DNA of 64,000 nt, taken from assembly GCA_963377175.1 (NCBI GenBank), contig CAUJNA010000839.1:64501-128500 (forward strand), read 5' to 3'. Both the position numbers and the translations under genes were made by a program. The notes under the pieces were generated by a model that had not been told where the DNA came from, searched no databases, and worked only from the letters and a program-made list of their open reading frames with translations. The DNA comes from Effrenium voratum (Eukaryota; Sar; Dinophyceae; Suessiales; Symbiodiniaceae). Shown piece after piece: positions 1-12,205 of the stretch; position 1 is the stretch's first letter, and every line of letters begins with the position of its first letter.

Positions 1-1253
1 TTTGGCGCCCGCCCCTCATGAGGTTTAGGTCGGGATCCACGGACCCAACAAAAAAAAGGCCCCACCCTCCCCACAAATAATCGGCCTCCCTGGATTCTGG
101 ATTGGCTTGGAGGTGGTCGGTGGGTTTCCCAGAATACGTTTGAACAGAAGCAGTTCAAATCCAAATCCAAACCGCCAATTACAACCACCAAGTTGGTTTC
201 CTGATAGGACGGCCGGTCCAGTTCCACGATATGGAGCTTGGAATTACAGATTTCAGTGCTACTCGGCGCAACAGACGCAGTAGCGCAGTTTAGCTTGCAA
301 AGCAAACGGCCTGAAAACCAAAGCCGCAACCACTTATCCTAAGGATGTTAAAACGAAGATTTGTTGAAAATTGACTCGCTCAACGGCACCTCTTCGCCGG
401 AAACCTGGCCAAACACCCGCGTGTTGAACGCCCAAGAAACGGGTCCTGTAACCGCTGGGTGAAGTCCGGTCTCGAGGCATCGGCATCCCCTGGAAAGCGC
501 ACCAGAGGGAAAAAGCTGCAAGCCGAACGGTCATAAATGAGTACCCAAAATAGAACCCTGGTAAATGGAACCAAGGACTAAATCTGCGGTTATTTGGTGG
601 TTTGACGTTGGCCCATACCCATGTGAGAAGTGTCCTTTTGGCTTCCCTTTCCACCACAACAAGGGTCAACTACCCAAACAGGGGGAACCCCTAAAATGGA
701 GGCTTCGCTTGGGCTTCCCGTAAGGGTACCCTCAATAAACACACAACCTGAAGCGCACCAAGCTTCGAAATCTGGAAGCCACAGTGGCGATCGTGTTCCT
801 TTAAGACCAGGCACACAAGACCGCGCCCAACAGGGCCTCGGGTTGACACATGCCCGTGACCATCCTAGGATTCCCACAACTAAGGCCTTACTAAGCCCTT
901 TTTAAGTGGTGGCGATTTCTTCGCGCCGCCCTGGTTCCCTAGGTCAGGGGCAATGTGATAAAATACCCCTGACCCGCAGAAGAGTCATGGAAAGGCCTCC
1001 TTCTGCTGTCTCTCTTTTTGTATGGAACCTCCTCTTGGTTGATTCTCATGGGAACGCAGGAAAGCAACAGGAACCCAGCCATTTAAGATCCTTACCGTAA
1101 GGGCGAGGTGGGGGGTTCCCAATTCCAGTTGTCTAGTCTTCCCCTTACAAAGGAAATGGAACCATAAATGGAAGGGGGTCACCCCCCTCCCCCGATTCCA
1201 TATTTAAAGGGGTGGGGATCATTTGGGGGGTCCCATGGGCCAGCTTTCGCGAC
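1..1253. other. No gene recognised (intron or flank)
   Basis: I see no coherent coding segment here. Short frames on both strands lack a consistent amino-acid pattern and look like chance ORFs. The base composition and A-rich runs match the introns further right, so this may be the 3' part of the split gene on the minus strand. Confidence 0.4.
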
Positions 1254-1307
1254 ATCGCCTAGCGCTGCATCCGAGAGCTTCTCGTTGATGTGCAGCTTCA
1301 TGAGATC
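1254..1307 (-). CDS. Candidate exon, coiled-coil gene (C-terminal)
   Basis: An AG acceptor (gcag) directly precedes position 1307 on the minus strand. The frame reads DLMKLHINEKLSDAALGD, a charged helical segment unlike the noisy surrounding sequence. It is the last recognisable exon of the split gene; the donor or stop is not clear. Confidence 0.4.
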
Positions 1308-4300
1308 CTGCGTGCGCATTTGTCGGGGGCCCGCTGGGTTTGGGGCAGCTGACATGGCTCCTTGGGGGTCTCTGTCCAGGACAAACAGGGTTTGGAATAC
1401 ACGAGATGGAAGCTCAGGAAAACACAACATCAAAGCCCCAAGAGAATCAATCGAGCCCAAAGCTGGTGGAGCAAGTTCCCCTAACGGGCAAAAACACTTC
1501 CTGCTTTCAGAGCTCCGTTTGACTCCATCCTTAAACTCAAAAAGACGCTACGCTTATTGTTCGGGACGCCCGCACGGGAACTCAGCGACCCAGCAGGTCC
1601 AGCGTCTCGGCCAGCATGCTGGCGAACTCCGCCGACATGTCGTTCATGCGCTCGTTGAGCTGCCTCGGAGCGTGGGGCCAAGCATTAGCTGCCTCCAAAG
1701 TTAGATTGCTGGTGCAGGGAGTGAGAAATGGAATGACCCCGCAAAACAAAAATGGCAAAACATGCTTTAGGTGTTCCTCTCTTTTTTTTTAGAATCCCCA
1801 AACGATTCATTCCCGACAAGCTGGGTCATTCCCTATTGAGCACCAGCAAGTTGAGATTGGATGAGAGGCGCAGCGCGTCCCATGTGACGACATTTCCCCT
1901 TTGGGTAAGCACCGGAAGGGGTTCCCCACTTGTAGGACGACCCCGCGCCAGCGTCGAGAAACGACAAAAGGAACCATCTGGGACCCGGAAAATCCAAGTA
2001 CTGAGAAGGAAAATAGGTTGCTGTGGCATGTCCCTTTTTTGAGGGTACCCTTTTGAGGTTGATGTGAAGAGAAATCAGAGGGAAGCCGTCCATTTGGAGG
2101 TTCCCTCCAAGGAAGTCCAACATGGCACTGCGTGAGAAGCGCTCCGCCATTGAACCTTCATCACGGCTGGGCCTGTTTCACCAGGTGAGCTCGCAATAGA
2201 TGTGGCATCCATGTCCGCCAGGAGAACCCCATGCAACCCCACGAATTTCGCCCGCGTCCATTTGAGGCAAGGCTCTTGATCTGCTGATCCTTGTTTTCGA
2301 TGTCGGCGTCCTGTCAAGTTCTCAGGGAGAAAGCCACTGGATTGCCAATTGTCCCATTCTGCCAGTCGGAATGGAATTTCCATGGGTCACTCCTCCCTTC
2401 AGGGGTCTGTCAAACCCCCCTAAACCTGATGGACACGAATCCCGACCTTGTCGACAGGCTTCGGGACCCCGAACAAAAATCACGCCAACAAATCAAGTGA
2501 GTGGGGACTTACAAAGGACCCTTCAAAAGCTGCAGCTGGCTGGTGAATTCCAACTTTTGGAGTCCAAAAAACGGGAGACTGAAGGAGCCCTGATTTAACC
2601 GCAGACCGTACCTGACTTCGGAGCTCCGGCCTTGTCTTTGGTCAGCTCCTGCGATCAAGAACTCGGCATCTCCCGCAAGCCGCGGCCCACCCCATTGCTA
2701 CAACATGCGAGAAGGTGTAGCAAGAGGGGCGCCCAAAATGGGTGGGAGCTCCCTCTTGCTTTCCCCTTAGAACACTTCTGCGCAAGGGTAATGTGACTTC
2801 GGATTAATCCGCAGGACCGTACTTACCTTTGCGGGTTCCTCTGAGTAGTAGGGTCCTCCAGATCAATCCGAAGATCACATTACCCTCAAAAAAACACAGC
2901 ACCATGCTTAAAAGCCAATTGTTTAGATGGCCGCGTTTTGTGCTCCCTTGAGGTGTGCAAGGTTGACTCAATTTTTGCGGAGGCGCTGCTAACTAAGGAA
3001 CGGGAGAACGACCAGCTGGTGCGGGCCGAAAGCTTAAACCACGTCGACCAGACCACCCAGCGCGGGAAAGCCTGCAGGCCCTCTCTCGCATCTTGAAAAA
3101 TGATTCCCGGAGGGCCAAGCACCAGTGGGAAAAGCAGCTTGAGTGCTGTAGATCCCCCAGCAAAAAGTTTAACTTCTTGCTGGTTAAAAGGAAGCATGAA
3201 GGGAATCCAAAAGTTAAAGTCGAAAGATCTAACCCAATAGCGGTAGAGATTGTTGTGCCTCATTGCAAAGGGGTTGCCAAAAGAGGGTCAACCTTGCCAT
3301 GGCCTTTGCGTTTTCCCAAGCGACACCTCAAAGGCTTACAGGAAGCCTTAAAAACCTCAAGAACGCCCGCAAGAGAAGTCGCAAGCTGGCAGGAGAAAAG
3401 CCTGTGAGCATATGGACTGTTCACAGAACACAGCGTTCCAGGAAAAATGCCACCGCCTGTTCATTGAAACACTCTTGGGCCAAACCTCTGAGACCCGAAA
3501 GGGAGGCCAACACAAAGAGAGGTGCATCAGGTTCACTGTCAAGCTCCTAACTTGTGCGCACATCGTAAAGCCAAACGCCCCACAAAGGAAAACCTGAAAC
3601 TTGAAGCTATTCGCCCCCTGATCTTGACACATTCCCAATAACCTTGTCTTCCTTTGAGAGAAAACCCACCCAAAACGGGTGAGGTTTCTACCGGTTCCCT
3701 TTGGAACCGCCCCCCCCAAAAAATAAAGATAAAAAACTTCTACCGGTTCCCTTGAGAACCGCCACCCCTCCCCCCCCAAAAAAAAAGCACCTGTTCAAAA
3801 CAAAGATATCGCCAGATCGCCGCCTCGCCCGTGTCTCGAAAAGCCCCGATCCTTCAGCTCGTGGTTGGTGATATCTAGCTCCTCTTTCTGCTCCGTCAGC
3901 TGGATCTCCTGCGAAAAGGTTCCGAGGAAAAACGCCGACCCCCGTCTTTTCTTGGGGAACCTTCCTTTTGGTTGGCGTTAAAGGGAAACTGAAAGGAACA
4001 TCACCGTGTTAGGGGTGCCCTGACGTTGCGACAGACCGCGATGAAAAGACCAAAATAGACAGGCACCCGCCCCAACTCGGCTCACGGCTTTCTTTTCAGA
4101 AAATGGCCCCAAACACCAGTTTCTGAATTGTGTGTGTGTGTGCGAGTGTTCTTGTTTGAAACGTACGGGCGCAAAGCATGCGGACCAACCGCCGAGCAAA
4201 CATGCTCTGTCCTCAAGCTGTGACAGTGTGAGAAGCTTTCCAAATCCTTGAAAGCCTCTTGAACAACAAAAAAACAAAAAACAAAAAACACTTGGAAGCC

Positions 4301-7300
4301 TCTAGAACAAGAACAACCACAAAAAAAAAGAACAGTGAAGAAACCCGCTCCAGGGAGTTGATTTTGTAGATCAACTCCTCCTGCAACGCCTGGCGCCGCG
4401 CAAAGAAATGCTTAGCGACCATCGCGGCCAGTCCGGACAAACGCCTCGGGCTCAGAATGGGGGAACCCCCAAAACACACGAAGTTGCCCTCGGTTTTCCT
4501 TAAACACAGCCGAGAAAAAGGTGAACAGCCACTTGTCTTGACAAGTGCCCAAGCACAGCGCCCACAGCAGCAGATAAGAAACTCAAAAGTCAAAGGGTGA
4601 TTTCTGTCTCAATGCATGAATGTATGCACTTACGATCATTCACCAAGCTGCGGATTTTCATCCCGATCGGTGAGCTCCCCAACAAAAAGAATGCCTGTTG
4701 CACTCATGTGAGAGCAATGCCGCCTTGTACTGACGCGCCATGTCCGCTGTTACGGCATAGGTCGTATTCTGCTCCTGCCACAGAAACGGACCGCATGGAT
4801 TTGGGCAAAAGTGCAGGCTTGCACTTTTATGCAATGGCAAGACTTTCTCAGCTCCTGCTTGAAGTCATCCTCCATCCTTGGCGGTCCATTGACACAGGGG
4901 TTTCTCTTACCCCCAAGTTGAGAAATCATGTCGGCTTCCATCGTGGAATCCGAAGCATGTCCATAGAGCCATCGGCCCATCGCAGCCATTCGGGAAACAA
5001 AGCCCACATGTGCGCATCTCGTTTAAAACATGCCTCGTACTTCTCACGCCTTGCGTCTGGCACGCCCTCAGAGCCAAAAAATAGTCGTGCAACAAGCCAC
5101 AAAGAAAGGCACGCGGAGCAAGAAACTGGTCATAGGTTGGATTGGCGAAGCAGAACATGGGCGGGCGAGTGCCCCAGCATGGCACCATGTAGCAAGGCAT
5201 TTTAAGACAAACAGCGCGGACGTCATGCGCAGGAGGGGGCACACTATCGCACATAGGTCGTTGGCCGTGTATGCTCATCATGCGCAAGCTGGCGTCGCCG
5301 GACGCGTGTAGTATGTTTAATGTAGTCAGGAGAAAAGACCCGGGTCATACTCACCACGAGATCGTGTCTGGGCTGTCTTCAGATCCCCTGCTAAAAGTTA
5401 ACTTTTAGTGGGTTAAATGGAAATCCCCACCAAACACTAAAAGGCTTAAAAGCTGTCACCAACATCCCAAGTCATAGACATGGCCCAGCTGACGCCTCCG
5501 CCCAGTTCCACCCCCCCCTAAGGCTACGGCTGCTCCACCTCGGGTCGCCCAAGAATCGACCGGTGAGGACTGGCCTGGCCTTCTTGTTGGGCTTGGACGG
5601 CTTGGGGATGTGTTGTTTGTTTGTGTTTTTTTGCTTTGCTTGTTATTCTCTTTTTCTGTTCTGTTGTTGTTTTTTTTTTTTTTTTTTTGGGGGGGGGGGG
5701 GCTTAACCAGTTGGGAGACTTCCTCACCTGCCCGAAAAGCTGGCTGATTTTGGCTCTTTCACCTCCGTTTCTGCGAGTGGGTTGAAAGGAAGCTAACGGG
5801 AAACCGCCGACCATTTCAGCAACCCCCAAAACTTGCTGGTGCTATTGGTAGCGAATGACCGAGGAACTATAGGCTAGATGGTTTACAGATTTCTCATTCC
5901 CTGCGGAAAACCAGCATGAAACCAAGGAATCAAAGAGCTCGTGGCAAATGTGGCAACGGGACGTGCTCTCTGATGCGTGGTTTCGAGTTTCCCAAAGACC
6001 CTTCACGGACGCCTCTTTTCGGTTGGTTCTGGATAAGCAAAAGGACCCCATACCAACTTTCCGGCTTCATTCCCTCGAGGCTCGAAAACCCAAAAAGTGA
6101 GAAGCCGCAGAGTCCCTGAGCAAGCACTGCAAATAAGCAACTCAAGATGACGTTCCTCGCGAGTTGTTCCTTTTGATGTCGATCTCATGCAACCTCAGAC
6201 CGAAACCAATCGATTAGCAACGCATCTGCCCCCAGAAGTGAAGAATCCGCTGTAAAATGAGCCTCGCTCGCAGCAAAGTTATAACAATGACAATGAACAA
6301 AGTTCCCTGGCCATCCACCGTAACCCCATTGGAAACGCGGGCTGCATCATCATATTCTTCCTGAAAAGCAGACGCTTTTCGCCTGGGAAAATGCCTAAAG
6401 GATTCGATCGGCACGAGGCGGCTTCCGCACTCAGCACACGCTTTCTCGGGGCGAAGCTGCCCAAACGCTCTTTCCAAAATGTGGATCGCCCATTCAAAAT
6501 GACTGTAGTCTTCTAAACTCCATCTGTGCACTTCAATGAAAAAGGCTCTGTAGCAAAGGTTCCCTGGGCTAGCCCCGGATTCCGGCGTGCCTCACCAGCG
6601 GCAGCCGTCAAGTGCCGATAGAATCAGGCGTGACCATAGGTGTCCTTTGTAGGTGAGCCTGGCTAAAAATAGACGGGTTCCACTGGTTTAGCTGGGTGTT
6701 GTTCCATTTACCAGGCAAACCCATCAGTTTTTTTCAAAAGGCCACCTACGGGCGTGACACAGAGAAGCACCACTTCCTCTGCTTGGGGTGATGATGCCAG
6801 CTCCTCAGGCTTTGTTCACCAGCACCAACCCCCGGACGCGAAAACTTTGGAAAAGCGGCGGCCAAAAAAAAAAGGCCAGAAAAGATCACGTGAGGCCAAC
6901 CAGCCCTTTTGAAGCCAGACAACGGCGTGTACTCCCGTCTAAGGTCGTACATAACTAGTTAGACTCAGGTCTGTCTCTCAAAATCCGGGAGCTTCCCCTT
7001 AAACCACCCGGGGAGGGAGAAAAAGAAGTACCGAAAAACGAGCATCCTCCTCAAAGGACACATAAGTTTGTGCGGCATCCAAAGGCCGCAAGCCTACCGC
7101 GACTTGGCAGGCGCAGTCGGCTCACAGTCATTGCCGAAGGCGATCTCGCCATCCTGGCCGGGAGAAGCAATGCTCGGACCCACACAGGTGGCCTTTTGGA
7201 AAAGAGATGGGTTTCCCTGGTGAATGGGGCATAAACCCCATCCAAACCAGGAGTCGCCCTCTACTTTTTAAGCAAACCAACCAAAAAGGAGACCTATGGT

Positions 7301-10300
7301 TGCACCGAACCTCCCGGGCACCATCGAAGACCTGAAACCTCCAGCGCAGGCCTTGCGGCAAATCCGCAGGAACCCCCACACGCCGCAGCCCGTGGTATCG
7401 TCCTGGGCAATGTGCGAGGCGCGCACCGGCGCGAGACCTTTTGGGACAGGAAACCTTTCTTTGAATGACAGCAAAGATGCACACAAAAAGTCACAACACA
7501 ACGCATAAACTGTTGAATGGCGTATTTAAGACAATTGTCTTGCTACTAATGTCCCCCCTAAAATGTTCCATGGAAACGCCGCCCAAAGAACCGTCACAGA
7601 AGCTGCAGCCCAATCCAGCCGAGCGGCAGTTTGTCCTGCAGCAAATCCAATCAGATTAGCCAGAGTTCCGATGGTTCAGCCAATGACCTCAGCAATAGGA
7701 TCCAATCCTCCCTTCGCCCCACCCTTGCCCAGATTCTTCCAGATAAGGCCGTGGATTTATAAAGGCTTTGTTTTCTTTTCTTCTTCTTCGGTTTTGTTTT
7801 GGGGGGAGGGGGGCGGGCAGGAACCAGAAGGGGGTATGGGGTTTGATCATTTTGGCATAAACTTTCACTAGGGGCGCTTTGGTAGACATCCTTTGCATGG
7901 GGACTTATGCGCAACCAGGGTGGTCTCAATCCAAAGTCATAAGCTCTTTGAGGTGTTAAACCCCGGCTCCACCAAAGAAAATGCCAAACATACGCCCAGG
8001 TGGTATCCCCAGCCCCGGAATTTCCTCGAACCCTCCCTGAAAGCTTCCCCAAACTGCCCGAAAGCTGATTTGAGTCCTATCGATAGCTTTCAGCTGTTGG
8101 TTCCAACACAACCACTTCGAATCGTAGACGTCGTGGAGGTTCCCAACAAGGTCAGTCCAGAAGCAGCTCGTTTCGAAATTGTGTTCAAGGGCTACCAAAG
8201 GGGAAAGTGCCCATTCTGGGCCGTCCTCGAGTTTGGGCATGCACCCAAAAGAATTCCAGGCTTGACACATGGCCATGCGTCCTACGCGCAAAGTCTGCTA
8301 TGCATAGGTTGCAGAGTCGCCTGGTCTTCGTCGAATATACACGGATTGCCCCCTATGTCTCTTCCAAACAAGTCATAATCAAAACCCGGTACAAACATGG
8401 TTAACCCAGAACCATGCAAAGGATTCAGAAGGCGGCCGCACCCAAGTAACCATTTCTGGTTGGGATTGTCCTTTACTAACCTCGACTTGCCCGGGTTTTG
8501 GTTGTCTCTTCCGAATGCTCACCCATTTGATGTCCAAAGCACGCGCCGCGTTGTCTTGGGCTCCTCCCGCTCTGCTGGCAGCATGCCGGCCAACGGGCAC
8601 GTCTCCGAAGCCTGTCGCAATGCCCGATTGCGACATTGGGACAAGACTGGCATAGCCCCAAGAGCAAAACGAATTTGTGACGGGCCATACGTTCTGCCAT
8701 GTCCTTACAGAACTCCTGATTGCTTCTTCAAAGGCAAATTTGGATACCCCTAGCTTCTTGAAACACTACTACCCACGGGCCCAGAAAAAAGCGCGAAAGA
8801 TGGCACAAACAACGTAGACTTAGACATGTCAAGGACAGGGAGACGGCTGGGTCAAATTTGAGCACCATCCAAGCCTCCATTGGGCGATGTTCCCAACCTA
8901 GCCATCCTTTGCATTTTTTGGCATCTTGCATGGGCGTCCATTTCCTCAGACCTAATGTGGGAGTTTCGTTTGGTTGGACACTTAAGTGTGGCCAAAGAAA
9001 TCCCAACCATGTCAAAGGGAACATCTAAATGTTGAGGGTGGTTCCCCCCATACCGCGCCGGCGGCGCGCGCTGCGCCGGTGGCACCATGAAGGTCCTGCG
9101 ACCACTCAGTTTCACAAGTGAAAGGCCCTGATTTCTCAAGTCGTTAAGAATGTGAACCATTCATTTGAGAAACAACCGAAATTTCTTAGGGTTTTGCCTT
9201 TTTCTGAATGAAAGGAATGGGGGAAGAACAGCTAGAAGTGATCATGTGTTTCTCACACGCCCAGATTGCGTGCCAGCTTGATAGTGAGTGGCTGCTCTCG
9301 CTCTCTCTCTCTCTCTCTCTCTCCCCGACAAATCCCCTTTTGGGTGGAAGGAACCATTTCTGGGGTTAAGTCTATTTTGGGGTAGTCAAAAAGTGGAACC
9401 CTGCATGCAACTGCTGCTCCTTGTCACCCCGAGGGCGAGAGCCGCAAGCACCAGCACCCCGGCACGGCGGGCCTTCCGGGGATGCTTCCCTAAACCCAGC
9501 AGCACTGTGTGCGTCGAAACCGGGATCTGGACCCGCCAAAACCGAAACGGCGGCTCGGCGGCTTTCCTCCTCGCCTCCCACCGAACCAACCTGAAAACGG
9601 TGCCTTACTTGCCCAAGGGACCCAGAAATAAAGATTAACCTTTTGGCACCTGTACTAAACATGGACCAACATGGGAAAATCAAAAGGTCCAAAGGTCAGC
9701 TTTGGGCACCTGAAGTGCCAATTGGAAAAGGTCAACCGAATTGGCTTTTGGACCCTCCGCTCAGCCCGCCGCGGACTTCTTTCGTTGGCGCTCCATCTTG
9801 GGTCGGCGCGGACGTCACGCCGGAAGAATCTCGAGCCAAACGGCTGCCGACCAAAAAAAAAGCAACATCCCGAAAAAATGCAAAAACAAAATGCACAAGG
9901 GAATTGCATTGGCGGTTTCAACGGAAACCGCCCAAAAGCGCCGGCCAAGCTTGTGATGTGAAAAAGAACCGCCTTTGGTCCAAGCAGAGGCAGGGAACGA
10001 GCGCGCACCACTTGAGTCATGATCAAAACCTGGTACTCAAATGGTCCACCCTGTTACGTAAGAGGGAGAAGGCACCCATCTCTGGTTGCGGTGGTTCTCG
10101 TTCCGCAGTACGGAATGACCCAAGGTGCTGGGAATGAACCTAGGGACTCCCTTAAAGGAAACCATGCTTACCCCCTGCTGAGAACCAGCAAATACCCCTG
10201 GGTCAAAATTGGGCAAACCAAGACTCCTTAGATGTCTAAGGCCAACAAAAAAGAAGAATGCTTCAGGGTTCCACTTTCTGACCAAATCAAGGTAGACTTT

Positions 10301-12205
10301 GCTCTTGGCTTTGGGCCACAAACATGTACCCAAAACGGACCCTTAGTAAATGGAGACGTGGCAAATGACATCTGCGGTCCAATTCCAGGCGCTTTCACCC
10401 ATACCCATAATACAGCAACCCAAAATGAAGGCAACACAAGCAAAACAGCGGCTAGGACGAACTCTATAGTTCTCCTCAACCTCTCCCCTTCCCCATGGGC
10501 TCAACAAAAAGAAGAAGAAAAAAAAGATGGTAAAGGCCGAACCACATAGGCTGCAGGTTGAGATCTCCATTAGGGTTGATTCCCCTGTAAATACCAACAA
10601 ATTGTGGTTTCTCATGGTTTCCAACTGGTGCGGGTTCGGATTTTGTCAATCCACCGTAGGGTCTGTGTCTCACCTCTTCTCCACCGGGCACCCACACCCT
10701 GGACCGCAGCTCCAGCTCAGACCGCTGGGCCTCTTCGTTCGTTTTACGGCGTCGACCGCAAGCCGCAAACCCGGGGCGGGCATGGTGGGGTTTTTGGTTG
10801 GTTTTTTGTTTTTTCTCTCTTTATGTTTCTAGTTTCTTGCGGGGAAAGCCACGGGTTTCTAGGCCAAATCCTTGAAGTTGCGCAAGGTGTGGATTGAGGA
10901 TTGCCTCAGAGAACAGCCCAGTTTCATATGATACCCTCCCACCAACTAACATGGAAGTGCACAGACCCCTGTAGAAAGACTACTTTCCTCTTGGAAAGGG
11001 CGTGTTTGCACTTCCATGTTAGTTGGTGGGAGGGTATATGCTACCTCCGAACTGTTGACGACCGAAAGCAACTTTCAGGCCTGGCAAGCCCCTTTTTAGT
11101 GAGGAAATGATCTACTTTAACGGGGGTCCTCTGACTAGCAGCGAGTGGATTTGTCAAGTGAAGGACCGCAACTCGCTTTACTCCCAAGCGAGCTTGCCAC
11201 TGGACAGAACATGGGTCTGTCTCTATCTGTTGTTTGTCCACTTGCTCGGTGGATTTTCAGCTCAACGAAAAACGGGGCACCTGCCCCCATCTGCCTCCTC
11301 GATTCACTGGTTTAGGGCCACTTGTTGTGAAACCAAGAAATCCAATGACTGATGTCATTCCACATCGGGGAGTCGGAATTTGGCCTGGCAGGCCGCGACG
11401 CTTTGCCCCGATGTTTGGAAGAATGCACCAAACCACTTGATGATGAGAATCTCACTTGCCCAAAGGACCCAGAAATAAAAAGTTAACCTTTTGGAGTCAT
11501 GACTAAAAATGGACCAAAACTGGAAAACCAAAAGGTTAAAAGGTCGGCTTTGGGCAACTGAGGAATTTTGTCCACTGGGAGTAGCATCATCATTGCTCAC
11601 CACCACCACCACTCCACCACCACCACCACCATCATCATCATGATCAGTATCAAGTTATGATTCTCAGCCTGATCATTATACGATTCCTTTGCAGCCATTC
11701 TACCACCTCAGCTAGCAATCTACTTTGCAACCTGCTTCTTGTGGAGTCTATGCAGCCTTGAAATAGAACATTTCACGGAAAAGACTTCATTGGAAAAGGC
11801 CCGGATGGTTGTTCAAAGCTATTCTACTCACATGCCCAGTGGCTATGGGAATGAAAGGGCATCCTTTTTTGTTTGTTTTGGTTGCTTGACGTTAAAGGAT
11901 CCGGAACCCTTCCCAAAACAAAGTTGAAAAAAAAATGGCACCACTGGGCAACGGGGTTTACGGTCTACCCACAGGAAAAGCACATGTCGAACACCGCCAT
12001 AGGTGGCCTTTCGGCCAAATGGATTTAAATGGGGCATAAACCCCATCTAAACCAGGGCCCTCGATTTTTTATGCAAACCAACCACAAAGGACACCTATGC
12101 CCACCGCCCCGCTGGCTCCAAGCGGTGCAAGTGGGCGCCTCTTCCGCCTGCGCGGATTTTACCTGTAGCTCCCGCTCCAAGGTCTCCACCTGAAGATTTT
12201 TTCGC
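1254..12205 (-). CDS. Split coiled-coil gene, possibly DRC12/CCDC153-like (gene span)
   Basis: Seven short minus-strand segments encode charged heptad-type coiled coil, and most are preceded by an AG acceptor on that strand. From N to C terminus they lie at 12135-12205, 10694-10755, 4345-4428, 3840-3908, 2257-2310, 1590-1659 and 1254-1307. Read in order they resemble, from family memory, the small flagellar dynein-regulatory-complex protein DRC12/CCDC153: an N-terminal LEREL-type helix, a middle ALQEEL segment, and a C-terminal MSAEFASMLAETLD segment. If so, the product is a structural rod of the ciliary axoneme. The gaps of 0.4-6 kb would be introns, which suits dinoflagellate gene structure. 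More exons must be missing, especially between 4.4 and 10.7 kb. Coding potential of the segments is fairly clear; the family name is inference. Confidence 0.45.
1590..1659 (-). CDS. Candidate exon, coiled-coil gene
   Basis: After a gcag acceptor the frame reads LNERMNDMSAEFASMLAET followed by LDLL. This is a strong amphipathic helix and the segment most like the C-terminal core of DRC12/CCDC153-type proteins. G/C-rich third positions contrast with the flanking intron-like DNA. Confidence 0.55.
2257..2310 (-). CDS. Candidate exon, coiled-coil gene
   Basis: The sequence ttgacag precedes position 2310 on the minus strand. The frame then reads DADIENKDQQIKSLASNG, a short heptad-like helix of the kind that precedes the C-terminal core in DRC12-like coiled coils. 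Confidence 0.45.
2600..3839. other. Intron-like sequence with a doubled short repeat
   Basis: No convincing exon is seen on the minus strand. A plus-strand stretch at about 2980-3030 reads ALLTKERENDQLVRAE and looks helical, but it has no matching context. A block with the core ctaccggttccct is repeated at about 3687 and 3740. Confidence 0.35.
3840..3908 (-). CDS. Candidate exon, coiled-coil gene
   Basis: After a cgcag acceptor the minus-strand frame reads EIQLTEQKEELDITNHELKD and continues RGF. The heptads are very regular (I, L, L, I, L spacing), which is unlikely by chance in this noisy region. Confidence 0.55.
4345..4428 (-). CDS. Candidate exon, coiled-coil gene (middle)
   Basis: The minus-strand frame reads AAMVAKHFFARRQALQEELI followed by YKINSLER. 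It is embedded in a longer open frame (4213-4593) whose flanks are low-complexity. The ARRQALQEEL pattern resembles the middle helix of DRC12-type proteins. Confidence 0.55.
7185..7300. repeat. Dispersed intronic repeat, family 1, copy 1
   Basis: A block with ggggcataaaccccatc, then aaaccag, then gcaaaccaacca and ggagacctatg recurs, clearly related but diverged, at about 11990-12095. Both copies lie inside the span of the split gene and in the same orientation. Confidence 0.6.
8379..8470. repeat. Possible dispersed intronic repeat, family 2, copy 1
   Basis: The segment with atcaaaacccggtac and a downstream tttctggttg is loosely similar to 10019-10110, which has atcaaaacctggtac and tctctggttg. 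Spacing is partly conserved. The resemblance is weaker than in families 1 and 3. Confidence 0.35.
9610..9715. repeat. Dispersed intronic repeat, family 3, copy 1
   Basis: About 105 bp containing gacccagaaataaa, then taaccttttgg, catggacca, and gctttgggca matches 11455-11565 over its whole length with scattered changes. The element is partly self-complementary (ttaaccttttgg / ccaaaaggttaa) in the second copy, as in a small MITE or introner. Confidence 0.65.
10019..10110. repeat. Possible dispersed intronic repeat, family 2, copy 2
   Basis: Partner of 8379-8470 (see there). Same orientation. Confidence 0.35.
10694..10755 (-). CDS. Candidate exon, coiled-coil gene
   Basis: The minus-strand frame reads RRKTNEEAQRSELELRSRV, a highly charged helical segment. 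It sits between the N-terminal exon at 12.1 kb and the middle exon at 4.4 kb. Confidence 0.45.
10932..11036. repeat. Perfect 30-bp inverted repeat (stem-loop)
   Basis: The left arm (10932-10961, starting taccctcccaccaac) and the right arm (11007-11036) are exact reverse complements over 30 bp. The loop is 45 nt. Slightly imperfect extension continues outward (catatg/catat). Such a stem could be a foldback MITE or a small-RNA precursor; nothing shows which. Confidence 0.9.
11455..11565. repeat. Dispersed intronic repeat, family 3, copy 2
   Basis: Partner of 9610-9715. This copy keeps the palindromic pair ttaaccttttgg ... ccaaaaggttaa better than copy 1. Confidence 0.65.
11585..11645. repeat. 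(CAC)n/(CAT)n microsatellite
   Basis: An imperfect run of caccaccac passing into catcatcat, directly followed by unique sequence. Confidence 0.9.
11990..12095. repeat. Dispersed intronic repeat, family 1, copy 2
   Basis: Partner of 7185-7300. It lies immediately 3' (in gene direction) of the candidate exon at 12135-12205. Confidence 0.6.
12135..12205 (-). CDS. Candidate exon, coiled-coil gene (N-terminal-most seen)
   Basis: The minus-strand frame reads KNLQVETLERELQVKSAQAE followed by EAP. Inside it, ttcag|gtgg could be an acceptor and ctacag|gtaaaa a donor, so the true exon may be only about 27 nt (VETLERELQ). The LEREL helix fits the start of a DRC12-type coiled coil. Confidence 0.5.

Larger units (their letters stand above)
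4429..10693. other. Long intronic region; few possible coding islands
   Basis: This is mostly featureless intron-like DNA. A T-run followed by a G-run lies at about 5669-5701. A minus-strand frame at 6214-6531 containing HILERAFGQLRPEKACAECG looks protein-like, as does a short frame ending AFGNDCEPTAPAKSR at about 7090-7160. Neither can be tied to a family. A (CT)n run lies at about 9297-9323. Confidence 0.35.
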
